From Nostoc carneum NIES-2107 (GTDB lineage Bacteria > Cyanobacteriota > Cyanobacteriia > Cyanobacteriales > Nostocaceae): 64,000 nt of DNA. The DNA lies in NCBI GenBank assembly GCA_002368155.1, contig AP018180.1, positions 868,001 to 932,000 on the forward strand, given 5' to 3'. The position numbers were made by a program, and so were the translations under genes. Below, piece after piece: positions 9,037-18,750 of this stretch (the stretch's first letter is position 1; every line of letters begins with the position of its first letter). The notes under the pieces are model-generated. The model was not told the origin of the DNA. It saw only the letters and a list, made by a program, of their open reading frames with translations, and did no database searches.

Positions 9037-9837
9037 ATGTCATCGCACGCTTTGAAATTCCTGCTTTTAAGTGGTTTAGGTTTATCCTGCTTCTTGGGTA
9101 ATTCGGCAGCATTCGCCCAAGTTAATGATAGTGTGGTTGTACCCACAGAATCATCAGGCACATCGACAACCACAACTACACCGATACCAACAGGTACAGC
9201 AACTAATACCACAACTTACCCCACTGCTGATGGTAGTAGGTTTAGTTGTCAGACTTATAACGGTCAATATACTGTGATGTATCAGCCGGAAAGTCAACCA
9301 GGTCAATACTTTGCTTGGGCTGCACCTCAGGCTTTAGGTGGTGGTTGGGATGTGAACAGACGCTGTCAAACAATTGCCCAACGCTTAGAATCCTATCGCC
9401 CAGATGGTTTACAAGAACTCCAAGTAACAAGGTTAAATAACGAGAACATTGTCTGTGTGACCACTGAGGCTGATCCTAGCTGTCGAATTGTCCTCACAGT
9501 ACCTCGTGACAAAGACCCTTATAATGTCCGCAATAGCATCTTCCAAAATCTCACCACTGCGGATAGCGGTCAACAAACCATTGCTGTTAACACCTACCGC
9601 AACAATCAAAACGGAGTAGGTGATTTATATAACTTAGGTCGCACACTACTAGGTGGTAATCGCGCTTCTGCATCTAAAAATGGTATCAACCTCAAACCTT
9701 TCCTTGATCGCAAAGATGGAGGTAATGGTAGCGGGTTAAAAAATGGTGTGGCCTTACGTAACCGTTCTAATAGCCAAACCACTGTTCGCCCACAACAAAA
9801 TGGCGTTCGCCTCGACCCCAATAGATTCCGCCGTTAA
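9037..9837 (+). CDS. COP23-domain secreted protein
   Basis: A 266-aa protein with a Sec signal peptide (cleavage probably after AAFA, about residue 28). A Thr-rich linker (about 38-65) leads to a domain with conserved cysteines (FSCQTYNGQY, NRRCQTIAQRLE, IVCVTTEADPSCRIVLTVP) that matches circadian oscillating protein COP23 as I recall it. The C-terminal third is Asn/Gly/Arg-rich and probably disordered. COP23 was described as a membrane-associated protein with circadian abundance in Cyanothece, and its biochemical function is not known. A Shine-Dalgarno AGAGGA precedes the ATG. The gene has its own terminator at 9859. Confidence 0.8.
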   Translation: MSSHALKFLLLSGLGLSCFLGNSAAFAQVNDSVVVPTESSGTSTTTTTPIPTGTATNTTTYPTADGSRFSCQTYNGQYTVMYQPESQPGQYFAWAAPQALGGGWDVNRRCQTIAQRLESYRPDGLQELQVTRLNNENIVCVTTEADPSCRIVLTVPRDKDPYNVRNSIFQNLTTADSGQQTIAVNTYRNNQNGVGDLYNLGRTLLGGNRASASKNGINLKPFLDRKDGGNGSGLKNGVALRNRSNSQTTVRPQQNGVRLDPNRFRR

Positions 9838-9858
9838 TTACTGGGAAATGTTTTATAC

Positions 9859-9897
9859 AAAAACGCGCTGGGCATAATAATAAACCAGCGCGTTTTT
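9859..9897 (+). terminator. intrinsic terminator of the COP23 gene
   Basis: A perfect 13-bp stem (AAAAACGCGCTGG with CCAGCGCGTTTTT), a 13-nt loop, and a T-run as the end of the second arm, 22 nt after the stop codon. Confidence 0.88.
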
Positions 9898-9949
9898 GTT
9901 TGTGCTGGCATTTTGCATTTGCAACTAGCACATATTTTCAAGAGGTCTT

Positions 9950-11473
9950 ATGCAACGGCGGAATTTTCTATCTTGGGTGGGTTTAAGTTCTGGAATCAGT
10001 TTTCTACCAATAGCATGGGAAAAGGCGGTGGCGGCGCGGCTTCCCAATAATTCCACATCAGGAAATGTTAGAGAAACCAAAACCAACACCGGAGAGTTAG
10101 TGAATAGTTATCAATTCCCCAAAGATTTTATGTGGGGTACTGCTACCTCTGCTTACCAGATAGAAGGTGCAGCCAAAGAAGATGGCCGCAAACCCAGCGT
10201 TTGGGATACATTTAGCGCTACAGCCGGACTAGTGAAGAACGGTGATACAGGCGCTATTGCTTGCGAACATTATCACCGCTACAAAATGGACGTGCGGTTA
10301 ATGGCAGATTTAGGAGTTAAACATTACCGCTTTAGCATTTCTTGGCCGCGCATCATCCCCGACGGTAGGGGCCAAGTAAATGAAAAAGGTATTGATTTTT
10401 ATCAGCGCTTAGTTGACACCCTACTGGAACATGGCATTACACCCCATGCCACATTATTTCATTGGGATAGCCCGCAAGCTTTAGAAGACTTATACGGTTC
10501 TTGGCGCAGTCGAGAAATAGCTGCAGATTTTGCTGATTATGCTACTGCGGTTGTGAGTCGTTTAGGCGATCGCATTACTAATTGGATGACTATTAACGAA
10601 ATTGTTTGCTTTACCCATCTAGGATATGACGCTTACAATCAACCAGTTCATGCGCCAGGTACGCGAGTGAGGTCTCGCAAAGATGTATGGCAAACTTCTC
10701 ACCATGCTTTACTCGCCCACGGTCTTGCTTGTCAAGCTATTCGTGCCGCTTCACCAGTTAAATGTTCTGTAGCATTAGTAGATAACCCATCGCTGACTGT
10801 TCCCTTAACTGAGTCAGCCGCAGATATTCAAGCAGCACAGAAAGCATTTCATACTCAATGGACTAACGGTGGCATTATTTTTCCCGCGCTGACAGGTGCA
10901 TATAGTCCGATAATGCTAGAACAATTAGGTGGTGATGCACCTGAAATTAAGGCAGACGACTTAAAAACTATTTACCAACCACTCGATGCATTTGGTTTAA
11001 ACGTCTATACAGGCAATTATGTACGGGCGACTGATAACGGGAAGGGTTACGAAGTTTTGAAATTACCCAAAAACTACCCCAATATGTATATGTTTTGGCT
11101 AAATTTGGTGCCAGAAAGCATTTATTGGGGTGTTCGCCATATCAGCGAGACATTAGGACGCAAAGATTTACCGATATTTATCAGTGAAAATGGTTGTGCG
11201 GCCCCAGATGAATTAAACGATCGCGGTGAAGTAATTGATAGCGATCGCATTATGTATTTGCGACAATATTTGCGGTCAGCACATCGCGCCATTACTGAGG
11301 GATATCCCCTCAAAGGTTATTTTCTCTGGAGTTTCATGGATAATTTTGAATGGTCTTGGGGCTATACTCGCCGCTTTGGTATCACCTATGTTGATTACAA
11401 AACCCAAAAGCGCATTCCCAAAGCCAGCTTTAATTGGTATCAAGAATGCTTGCGTCAAAATCGCGTAGTGTAG
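9950..11473 (+). CDS. exported glycoside hydrolase family 1 beta-glucosidase
   Basis: A 507-aa GH1 enzyme hydrolysing beta-glucosides. The N-terminus MQRRNFLSWVG carries a twin-arginine (RRxFL) motif and a hydrophobic segment, so the protein is probably exported folded through Tat. The TIM barrel starts at about residue 55 (FPKDFMWGTATSAYQIEGA). The acid/base glutamate is in TINE and the nucleophile in ISENG near residue 415. The C-terminal block YFLWSFMDNFEWSWGYTRRFG is typical of GH1. Length is normal for the family plus a leader. The substrate could be cellobiose or plant or algal glucosides; sequence alone does not decide. It stands alone between the COP23 terminator and the convergent GST gene. 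Confidence 0.92.
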   Translation: MQRRNFLSWVGLSSGISFLPIAWEKAVAARLPNNSTSGNVRETKTNTGELVNSYQFPKDFMWGTATSAYQIEGAAKEDGRKPSVWDTFSATAGLVKNGDTGAIACEHYHRYKMDVRLMADLGVKHYRFSISWPRIIPDGRGQVNEKGIDFYQRLVDTLLEHGITPHATLFHWDSPQALEDLYGSWRSREIAADFADYATAVVSRLGDRITNWMTINEIVCFTHLGYDAYNQPVHAPGTRVRSRKDVWQTSHHALLAHGLACQAIRAASPVKCSVALVDNPSLTVPLTESAADIQAAQKAFHTQWTNGGIIFPALTGAYSPIMLEQLGGDAPEIKADDLKTIYQPLDAFGLNVYTGNYVRATDNGKGYEVLKLPKNYPNMYMFWLNLVPESIYWGVRHISETLGRKDLPIFISENGCAAPDELNDRGEVIDSDRIMYLRQYLRSAHRAITEGYPLKGYFLWSFMDNFEWSWGYTRRFGITYVDYKTQKRIPKASFNWYQECLRQNRVV

Positions 11474-11632
11474 GAGAGGCGGAGGGGCAGGGAGCAGGGG
11501 GCAGGGGAGTAGAGGAGGTAAAATTTAATTACCTTTTCTCGCTTTCAAATTTTCTTACTCGTTCTCCTTATTCCCCAATCCCTGGAAATTGGGAAATAAG
11601 GAAAATCAACAAACGACTTTTAACTTTTGTAC

Positions 11633-11652
11633 AGACGCGATTAATCGCGTCT
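11633..11652. repeat. 20-bp perfect palindrome AGACGCGATTAATCGCGTCT
   Basis: A self-complementary sequence in the 224-bp gap between the GH1 and GST genes. A 22-bp version occurs at 47551-47572 and a degenerate one near 53465, so this is a dispersed family. The same gap contains G-rich simple sequence (11480-11515) and GACTCTT heptamer repeats (11660-11695). Confidence 0.75.
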
Positions 11653-11697
11653 CTAGGATTTTTGACTCTTGACTCTTGACCCTTGACCCTTAACTAA

Positions 11698-12489
11698 TCA
11701 ATCAATTTGAATTGAAGTTGGTCTACTTGCAGATGGGGTAGTACCAATTAAGGGTTTACGGAATTGGGCATAAATGCGATCGCGCCATTCAAAGAAGGGT
11801 GCATAATCAGGATTATCTGCTAAACCAGGCAAGCCTTTACCTCTAAGATCTGCTGGTATATCTAAATAAGGCCCTTCGGGAAATTTCAGTAAGATTGATA
11901 AACCAGCCACTGCTAAATCAGCTAAACTTGGTTCATCTCCTAGCAAATAAGGGCTATCTGCCAATAGCAGTGTCAGCGCTTCTAAGTCTTGGTTTAAATC
12001 TGCGATCGCAGATTTAATTACATCTGGACTGTAACCAACTCCCACACCTAAAACCGTTAAGAAATCACGCGGTACTCCCTCAATGAGATTTTTGAGAATA
12101 TCGGGTGTAGAGGTGGGTAAAAAGGATTTACGAAAATTTTGGTCTTGACTAATAGCAGCAAATAGTGCTTTCCGCCCTTTGATACCTATCGATTCATCTG
12201 CCCATTCTTCTATTAATAAACAGGCACCCCTTTTCTTGGGATCTGTCGGTATCAGTGGACGTTCTGGATACTCTAAGTCTAAATATTTAGCTATTTCTGT
12301 TGAATCAGCAATATATCTGCTTCCATCCTTTAAAACTGGTACTTGTCTTTGACCAGTCAGGCGAAACAGTTCTACTTGACCAATTCCTGGTGTAACCTCT
12401 ATTTTGCGATAATTTAGCTCTTTATAATCTAAAATCAATCGCACTTTTTCTGAGTATTGGGATAGTTCCCATTGGTATAATTCCAGCAT
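11698..12489 (-). CDS. glutathione S-transferase family protein
   Basis: A 263-aa protein with a thioredoxin-fold N-terminal GST domain (residues 1-75: LYQWELSQYSEKVRLILD, then the cis-proline loop QVPVLKDG and the glutathione-contact DST-E segment IADSTEIAKYL). An all-helical C-terminal domain follows. The N-terminal S-x-Y-S/C pattern suggests a serine or cysteine active site as in omega, beta or theta-like classes. It probably conjugates or reduces with glutathione; no substrate can be assigned. It is convergent with the GH1 gene, and nothing upstream suggests an operon. Confidence 0.85.
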   Translation of the reverse strand: MLELYQWELSQYSEKVRLILDYKELNYRKIEVTPGIGQVELFRLTGQRQVPVLKDGSRYIADSTEIAKYLDLEYPERPLIPTDPKKRGACLLIEEWADESIGIKGRKALFAAISQDQNFRKSFLPTSTPDILKNLIEGVPRDFLTVLGVGVGYSPDVIKSAIADLNQDLEALTLLLADSPYLLGDEPSLADLAVAGLSILLKFPEGPYLDIPADLRGKGLPGLADNPDYAPFFEWRDRIYAQFRKPLIGTTPSASRPTSIQID

Positions 12490-13558
12490 TTGAATACCCT
12501 ATAACTAGTGAATTGAGCAATTTTATTAATTGTATCTTTAGTTGCTGTAATCGTTTTGGTAATTCAATTTTTACTCATGAGTTCATGGCCAAGAAAATTA
12601 AATTTTCAGATATTTTTTATCAAATCTATTAGCCTATCAAAACAATCTTTCTTCAAGATGCAATTATTAAATAATTAAATTGCTTACCTACTCACGTATA
12701 AATTAACTTAACATCTTATTCCTGAGTTTGCACTGATTTATTTTAATTTCTCATACTTTGAATTTACGCAAAATATTTAGTATAAAAACTTACTTTGCAT
12801 TTTACTATAAGTATTGTTTGAATTCCTGCATTTAGTCAGCTAAACATAAAAATCGTTCCTCTCCAATCCCCAACTCCTAGTTCAGCACGCCAAATTATGT
12901 ACCTCTAATTGATAATCTTACGGGGAAGTGGAGTTATTTTCTCAAAATCAACTTGCTAGGTATGTTGACAAAGTAAAAATAGAAAATAAAATATTCCAGA
13001 ATTTTTTGCAACTGTTCGGACAAAACAAGGAACAAATTCAAATTATGAATTCGTTTTGGTACTTGGCTTTCCTAATTTTGAATTGAGAAATTAGAATATG
13101 TATTACCTCTTGCATTGAAATAGGAAACTCTGTAAATAAGCAATCAAATTTTTTAGCTAGTTTAATATTACTAAAAGCACAGTATAAATTATAACAATCT
13201 TTTGAATGCTGATGATTTAATTTGATAGCTAGAGTTACAAGATTTTTCTCTAAAAAATTTATCTCACGACCCACTAGCACCTTTTGGATACTGGCATTGT
13301 CAAATGAGTAACTTAATCATCGCACTCAGCAATATTCATTCAAGCAAATAAATTAATTCACTTCATGCACAGTATCTGAGCCTGCAAGATAGCTGGAAAT
13401 TATTACCACAACTATTGTTCACTAATTATGACGTTCTCATGCAGTGTGATAGTAAATAACTTTAGAGAAAATTTCTTACGTCTTAGGTGAGATTTTGTGC
13501 GTAGCAAAATGTTATAAGTCTTTATGTAACCTGTGCAAAATAAAAACAAACAAAATTT
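12490..13558. other. 1.07-kb AT-rich intergenic region, no confident gene
   Basis: The region between two divergent genes is AT-rich, with only a weak 80-codon reading frame on the minus strand (listed separately). No RNA gene, repeat family or clear hairpin was recognised. It is likely to contain the promoter regions of the GST and fasciclin genes. Confidence 0.5.
13038..13280 (-). CDS. doubtful small hypothetical protein
   Basis: An 80-aa reading frame starting with GTG and lacking a convincing ribosome-binding site. The composition (many Ile, Lys, Asn, Phe) follows the AT-rich background rather than the neighbouring genes. No domain, signal peptide or membrane segment is recognised. It could be a decayed gene or chance. 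Confidence 0.2.
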   Translation of the reverse strand: MLVGREINFLEKNLVTLAIKLNHQHSKDCYNLYCAFSNIKLAKKFDCLFTEFPISMQEVIHILISQFKIRKAKYQNEFII

Positions 13559-14488
13559 ATGAAGGTCAATTACAGCCAATTGCTAACTAATCTTGCTGGT
13601 ATAGTGGGAATAGCTGGATGCAGCCTTGTGATTACATTACCTTCACAAGCAAAGGAAGCAACAAATCCTAACCCTAGCATTTTTAGCGAAGCTCCCTATA
13701 GCCGTAGTCAACGCATTGAGACAAACAGTAACTATACACCTGCTCAGGCTACACAAGATACAGCAAAAGGCACAACTGCCAACAGAAATTTGGTAGCACA
13801 GAAAACTAAAAAAAGAGGACTCAATCCTAACCCCAGTATTTTCAACGAGCCTCCCTATAACCGCGGTGCTAGCAGTGCTAACACAACCAGTGGAGAAACT
13901 GCACCAACCCCAACTCCTCCTGCTGAAGCTGCACCCACTACACCTACAACCGAAGCACCTTCTGCAACACCTACAGCACCTGCAACCGAAACACCTTCTG
14001 CAACACCTTCAACACCTTCTAACACAGCACCAACCCAAACTCAGCCAGCACCCAATTCTAGCAGTAACCAAAACAAGAACTTGGTAGCAATTGCAGAGTC
14101 CAATGGATCTTTTAAAACCTTAACTCAAGCTTTAAAAGCAGCTGGATTGACTGCAACTTTAGAAGGTAAAGATAATTTCACGATTTTTGCACCCACCGAT
14201 GCGGCATTTTCTAAATTGCCTCAAGATGCAGTCCGGGATTTGTTAAAGCCTGAAAACAAAGAAGTTTTGATCAAAATATTAACTTACCATGTAGTACCCG
14301 GTAAGGTATTATCTAGCGATTTGAAATCAGGTGAAGTGAAAAGTGTAGAAGGCGGTGCTATCAACGTCAAGGTTGATCCAGCTGCAGGTGTGAAAGTAAA
14401 TGAGGCTACTGTAACTCAGGCAGATATTACAGGCTCTAATGGTGTAATTCATGCAATCGATCAAGTAATTTTGCCTCCTGATTTGTAA
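13559..14488 (+). CDS. secreted fasciclin (FAS1) domain protein
   Basis: A 309-aa protein with an N-terminal signal-like hydrophobic segment (residues 8-28). A 13-14-residue motif NPNPSIF-S/N-E-x-PY-x-R is present twice (37-49 and 89-102). A long Pro/Thr/Ala/Glu linker with PSATP-type repeats (110-168) precedes one FAS1 domain (172-309). The domain has typical FAS1 landmarks: TLTQALKAAGL, FTIFAPTDAAFSKLP, LTYHVVPG, and NGVIHAIDQVILP at the end. FAS1 proteins act in adhesion or matrix contacts outside the cell. The repeated linker suggests a wall-spanning stalk. The duplicated motif is not one I can name. A strong terminator follows. Confidence 0.88.
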   Translation: MKVNYSQLLTNLAGIVGIAGCSLVITLPSQAKEATNPNPSIFSEAPYSRSQRIETNSNYTPAQATQDTAKGTTANRNLVAQKTKKRGLNPNPSIFNEPPYNRGASSANTTSGETAPTPTPPAEAAPTTPTTEAPSATPTAPATETPSATPSTPSNTAPTQTQPAPNSSSNQNKNLVAIAESNGSFKTLTQALKAAGLTATLEGKDNFTIFAPTDAAFSKLPQDAVRDLLKPENKEVLIKILTYHVVPGKVLSSDLKSGEVKSVEGGAINVKVDPAAGVKVNEATVTQADITGSNGVIHAIDQVILPPDL

Positions 14489-14592
14489 TGCTGAAGTCTG
14501 AAGTCAATTTCTAGCCTAAAACTATGTTTATGGAGTGGGTAATCTTTAGTTGCGTTAAGTTTATCTATCCATCCTCCAATAGAAATTAATCC

Positions 14593-14617
14593 AAAAACCC
14601 CGTTAAACGGGGTTTTT
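14593..14617 (+). terminator. intrinsic terminator of the fasciclin gene
   Basis: The perfect arms AAAAACCCCGTT and AACGGGGTTTTT have a one-base centre and end in a T-run, about 105 nt after the stop codon. Confidence 0.85.
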
Positions 14618-14838
14618 ATTTCGATTGAAGAAATAAGTAGTTACGCGTTTAAATTGTATATTTCGCACTCAGGTGGTCAATAGTCAAGAGTCAAAAGTCC
14701 AAGCTAGCCTTTGACCCTGGAACGCCAGTTCACTCAAAGGAGGGAATCTCCGCACGTGACTGGCTCCTTTTGAGACTTGACAGCCCTAACAGCAAAATAC
14801 TTGATTTAGGTGCGTATTAGCTTAGTCCATAGCTTCTA

Positions 14839-14944
14839 ATACCAAATCAAATTTGGCGACACATCAATATATCTTAGAAGGCAAGGCACTGCCTTGCCCC
14901 TACTATCTGTCGCATTCTTTTTTCAAATTGGTATAATTTCTCGT
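14839..14944. repeat. 106-bp MITE-like element, family ATACCAA (copy 1)
   Basis: The termini ATACCAAATCAAA and TTTCAAATTGGTAT are imperfect inverted repeats, and the centre contains the palindrome GGCAAGGCACTGCCTTGCC. The sequence is nearly identical along its length to 58303-58402, including the shared blocks GCGACACATCAATATAT and CTGTCGCATTCTT. No coding capacity. The rest of the 14618-15085 gap shows GTCAAGAGTC-type simple repeats and no gene. Confidence 0.85.
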
Positions 14945-15085
14945 CCCTAATTTTTTTACGAACCTCCAGAAATTAAATTATTCATTGTTGGGGGCGAAGA
15001 CCAGAATAGTATTCTTCTTCCTCTGCTCCCTCTGCTGACCAAAGCGGTTGATTATTTTTTATTTGGAAGTTCTTTAGGTTTAAAT

Positions 15086-15469
15086 TTAACGCATGATAGG
15101 GCTACCGTGATGATGAATTAAATACCATTTACCACCTAGTAATTGAAATATATTTGTGCCGATTGACTGTGCTTCTAGTCTTTGACCACGAAATACTTGG
15201 AGGATATTTTCTCTCAAAATCACATAAGCAATATTGTCAGCTACTTCAGTAGAGATGATATCTAAATTAACTTCTATATAAGCTGTATTTTTAAATATCT
15301 GCTCCCAAGAATATTTAACTTCCTTCCAGCCACGCAAAGCATTGCGTCCAGGATGAATACAGGTACTACCTGTTCCCTGTGACCAGACTAAACTCATGGC
15401 TTCAATATCTTTTTTTTCAAAAGCTCGATAAAAAGCTGTGTTGACTGCTAAAACTTCATCAGATGTCAT
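15086..15469 (-). CDS. NTF2-like (SnoaL-type) small protein
   Basis: A 127-aa protein with the cone-like NTF2/SnoaL fold pattern: an N-terminal helix VLAVNTAFYRAFEKKDIEAM, a conserved W-S-Q block (LVWSQGTGSTCIHPG), GWKEVKYSWEQIF, and C-terminal strands ending in WYLIHHHGSP. Proteins of this type (DUF4440/SnoaL_3) are ketosteroid-isomerase-like, and many have no known substrate. It starts 13 bp after the stop of the large histidine kinase, on the same strand, so the two are probably co-transcribed. It may serve the same response, but nothing in the sequence says how. Confidence 0.75.
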   Translation of the reverse strand: MTSDEVLAVNTAFYRAFEKKDIEAMSLVWSQGTGSTCIHPGRNALRGWKEVKYSWEQIFKNTAYIEVNLDIISTEVADNIAYVILRENILQVFRGQRLEAQSIGTNIFQLLGGKWYLIHHHGSPIMR

Positions 15470-15482
15470 AGTAAATATTTAA

Positions 15483-17936
15483 TCAATTCAAAACTAAATG
15501 TAGGGTTTTCAATAATTCCTGTACCGTATATGGCTTAAGTAAAAATACTGCATTGGGAACTGTTTGATTGATAGGTGATTTTTCGCCTGTATATATGCCG
15601 CTGACAGCAATAATAGGTAATTTTGAATTCATTGTTTGCAATGTACGAATGGTAGTTGACCCATCCATGTTTGGCATCATCATATCAATAATTGCTGCTT
15701 TAATTTTATCTGGATTTTGGGCATAAAGTGCTATTGCTTCAATGCCATCACGGGCGGCAATGATTTGATAATTATGGCTTTCTAGAGATGTTGCTGTGAC
15801 TTCACGAATTGCAGCCTCATCATCTACAATTAAAACCCATTCTCCTCTGCCATGCTCAATTTTACTATCTTCTAATATCTGCGTTGCACTTGTATTTACT
15901 GCTGGTAAATATACTTGAAATTCTGTACCTTGACCTATGCAACTTGATACAGTAATAAAACCACCATGACCTTTAATAATTCCCATCACAGTTGATAAAC
16001 CTAAACCAGTGCCTTTACCAAATTCTTTTGTGGTAAAAAATGGTTCAAAAATTCTATCTAATACTTCGCTCGGAATACCACATCCTGTATCCGCAACTTT
16101 CAGAACTATGTAATACCCAAGTTGAGCATCAAAATTCATTCTGGCATAGTTTTCATCAATATAAATGTTCGCTGCTGATATAGTAATATTGCCACCACTG
16201 GCCATAGCATCACGAGCATTAAGACATAAATTAATTAATATTTGATGTATTTGTGTACTATCACCATAAATCGGTGATAATTCCTCTGCTATTTCTGTAG
16301 AGAATGTAATTGATTTGGGAAAAGTTTCTTGGATAATTTCGTTGACTTCTAACAAAATATTTCGCAACTGGATAACTTGGCGATCGCCTTCAATTCCCCG
16401 TGCGAAAGATAGTACTTGCTTAACTAAGTTAGCACCGCGTTTGACATTATTTTCCACTATCGAGAGCATTTGCGAACTTTGGCGATCGGGTAGTTTATTT
16501 TTGAGGAAATGTACCGACATCAAAATTGGTGACAAAACATTATTTAAATCATGAGCAATGCCACTAGCAAGAGTGCCTATACTTTCCATACGTTGAGCGC
16601 GGAAAAATTGCTTCTCTAGTTGCTTTTTATGGGTAATATCTGTGTCAACAATTAAAATTGATTTGGGTTGAGAATGCTCGTCTAAAACTAGCATCCAGCA
16701 ACTTTCCACAATAATTTCTCTGCCTGATTTGCTAGTTTTTTGTAATTCCCCTTGCCAAGAACCTTTTCTTAACACAGTTTGGCAGATTTCTTGATATTGT
16801 AATAAAGGTTCATTATCAAAAAGTTGACAAGCATTTTTACCAATAGCTTCCTCTGCCTGCCAACCGTAAAGCTGTTCAGCACTTTTATTCCATAACAAAA
16901 TATTATTAGATAAATCGCGTAAGACGATCGCGTCTGTGGAAATATCCAGCAATGCTGCTTGTTCGCGAATTTGTTGTTCTACCTGTTTGCGGCTGGTAAT
17001 ATCTTCAAAAATATATAAACGCCCAAAATATTGATCATTGCGATCGCGTACTTGGGTAGAGAAGCGTCTAATAGTACGTCCATCGTTAAATTTAATCTCA
17101 TCTTCGACCACAGCACGGTATTCTTCACTTTGCAAAGGTTGGCAGGAAGCTGCAAAAGCGGGAATATCTAAGATTAATTTGGCACAATCGGGAATAATAT
17201 CCTGATTTCGCAATTTTCCTGCTGCCATTTGCGCTTCTAGGTGTTCAATACCCCAAATCTCACAAAACTGCTGATTAAAATAAAGTATATTATCAGTACG
17301 GTTATCTACCACATAAAAGGCTAGGGGCGAAACACTAGTCATAGAGCGTAAAAGCGCCTCTTTCCAGCGTAATTCTGCTTCGGCTTGTTGGCGATCGCGC
17401 AACGCTGCTTGTTTCTCTTTAATACCGTCAACCAAGTAAGCTAATTGTGGATTTTTCCGAATCTCTAGTTGTCTAATAACTAAGCGACTTAAAGCTTGTA
17501 GCGATTCTATTTGTTTCGAGGTTATTTCATGGGGAATGCGATCTACTACGCATAAAGTCCCAATCGCTTGTCCTCCTGGTGCGAGCAAAGGAACACCAGC
17601 ATAAAATCTTACATAAGGTTCACCAGTGACAATTTCTGAATTAGCAAACTTTGCATCTGCTAAGGTATCAGGAATAATCAAAACATCACACTGTGCTATA
17701 CAAATTGGACAAAACCCTAAATATCTAGGCACTTGCTCAAAATCCAATCCCACCTTGGCTTTAAACCATTGACGATCAGCATCCACTAAATTAATCACTG
17801 CGATCGGTGTATCACAAATCTGCGCGGCTAAGAATACTAAATCATCAAATGCTGGCTCTGGTTTTGTATCCAAAATTTGATACTGATAAAGAGCCTCAAG
17901 CCTTGCTACTTCTGGGGAATACACTGAAGATTTCAT
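15483..17936 (-). CDS. hybrid sensor histidine kinase (GAF-PAS-PAS-HisKA-HATPase-REC)
   Basis: An 817-aa cytoplasmic sensor without membrane segments. Domains in order: GAF (about 25-160), two PAS domains (about 195-315 and 325-440), HisKA with phospho-acceptor H462 in SGIAHDLNN, HATPase with N573-type N box, DTGCGIP and GTGLGLS (about 555-675), and a C-terminal receiver (about 700-815) with acceptor D751 in IIDMMMPNMDG. The GAF domain has clustered cysteines (C76, C79, C83) in a CPICIAQC stretch, which could bind metal or sense redox; this is inference. No chromophore-binding GAF cysteine motif of cyanobacteriochromes was recognised. The NTF2-like gene follows at 13 bp. Confidence 0.9.
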   Translation of the reverse strand: MKSSVYSPEVARLEALYQYQILDTKPEPAFDDLVFLAAQICDTPIAVINLVDADRQWFKAKVGLDFEQVPRYLGFCPICIAQCDVLIIPDTLADAKFANSEIVTGEPYVRFYAGVPLLAPGGQAIGTLCVVDRIPHEITSKQIESLQALSRLVIRQLEIRKNPQLAYLVDGIKEKQAALRDRQQAEAELRWKEALLRSMTSVSPLAFYVVDNRTDNILYFNQQFCEIWGIEHLEAQMAAGKLRNQDIIPDCAKLILDIPAFAASCQPLQSEEYRAVVEDEIKFNDGRTIRRFSTQVRDRNDQYFGRLYIFEDITSRKQVEQQIREQAALLDISTDAIVLRDLSNNILLWNKSAEQLYGWQAEEAIGKNACQLFDNEPLLQYQEICQTVLRKGSWQGELQKTSKSGREIIVESCWMLVLDEHSQPKSILIVDTDITHKKQLEKQFFRAQRMESIGTLASGIAHDLNNVLSPILMSVHFLKNKLPDRQSSQMLSIVENNVKRGANLVKQVLSFARGIEGDRQVIQLRNILLEVNEIIQETFPKSITFSTEIAEELSPIYGDSTQIHQILINLCLNARDAMASGGNITISAANIYIDENYARMNFDAQLGYYIVLKVADTGCGIPSEVLDRIFEPFFTTKEFGKGTGLGLSTVMGIIKGHGGFITVSSCIGQGTEFQVYLPAVNTSATQILEDSKIEHGRGEWVLIVDDEAAIREVTATSLESHNYQIIAARDGIEAIALYAQNPDKIKAAIIDMMMPNMDGSTTIRTLQTMNSKLPIIAVSGIYTGEKSPINQTVPNAVFLLKPYTVQELLKTLHLVLN

Positions 17937-18750
17937 TAAATTCTGCCTAATCTTGTTGAAAATAGGGATTGGAAGCTAGGAATTAGGGATTGGTTTGTGC
18001 TGATCCCACTAGCTTGAAAGTGCTGAGTGCAAATCCTATTCCGACTTTTATGCAAGGCTTGTGAAACTTGTTTCATCAGAACTGCTTCTTTTCGCATCAA
18101 ATTGGATATCTTTTGGAAATCCCTTCAGGGTGACACATCACAGTGTCGCCGCAGAAAACAATCTGTAGCCAGATATTTGAATAACTGGTGTGACTCATGA
18201 TGATTGAAATTCATCAAACCAGGAAGATTTAATGCTACTTTTTATGCAGTCTGCTTTCAAAAGCCATGTAAATCAGAGCTTACACAACTAGCATCTTATT
18301 TAATTCCCTAGTCAGGACTTTAGTCCTCAACATTAGGGATAGAGCTGCTGTCTCCAAACAAAAACTTAAATTTTTTGTGACACTTGCGTAAGCCTTAATA
18401 AGTACATTTGCTAATTGGTAACCAATTAACAATTACTTGCCGATTAACTCAGCCTTGCTGATACTTAATACCAATGCACTCACAAACTATGGGATGTCCG
18501 AAAAAGCTAGCTAATAACTTTGTCACCTTTAATTATAGTGATCTGCCTTAAGATGGATGACTACAGAACTGAAGATTGACGTAATTTTACGTAAGATTAC
18601 AATTTTTAACTTGCACATAACTGTAGCAATCCTCAATCATCCTGAATTACTAGATACCAGGCTTGTCCAAGATATTTGAGTATCTTTATCCTGTAATTCC
18701 CCAAACCAGATAGGATTGCTATATTGGGTTTCAGTTACATAAACTTTGTT
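17937..18750. other. 0.8-kb intergenic region between divergent genes
   Basis: No gene, RNA or recognised repeat family was seen. It is the divergent promoter region of the histidine kinase and moaE. A single TGACACTTGCGTAAG block near 18380 resembles the arm of the AGGACTTACGCAA elements, but no partner arm is present. Confidence 0.5.

Noticed and set aside
11434-11679. 81-codon frame after the GH1 gene
   Set aside because: It overlaps the end of the GH1 gene in another frame and consists of G-rich simple sequence.
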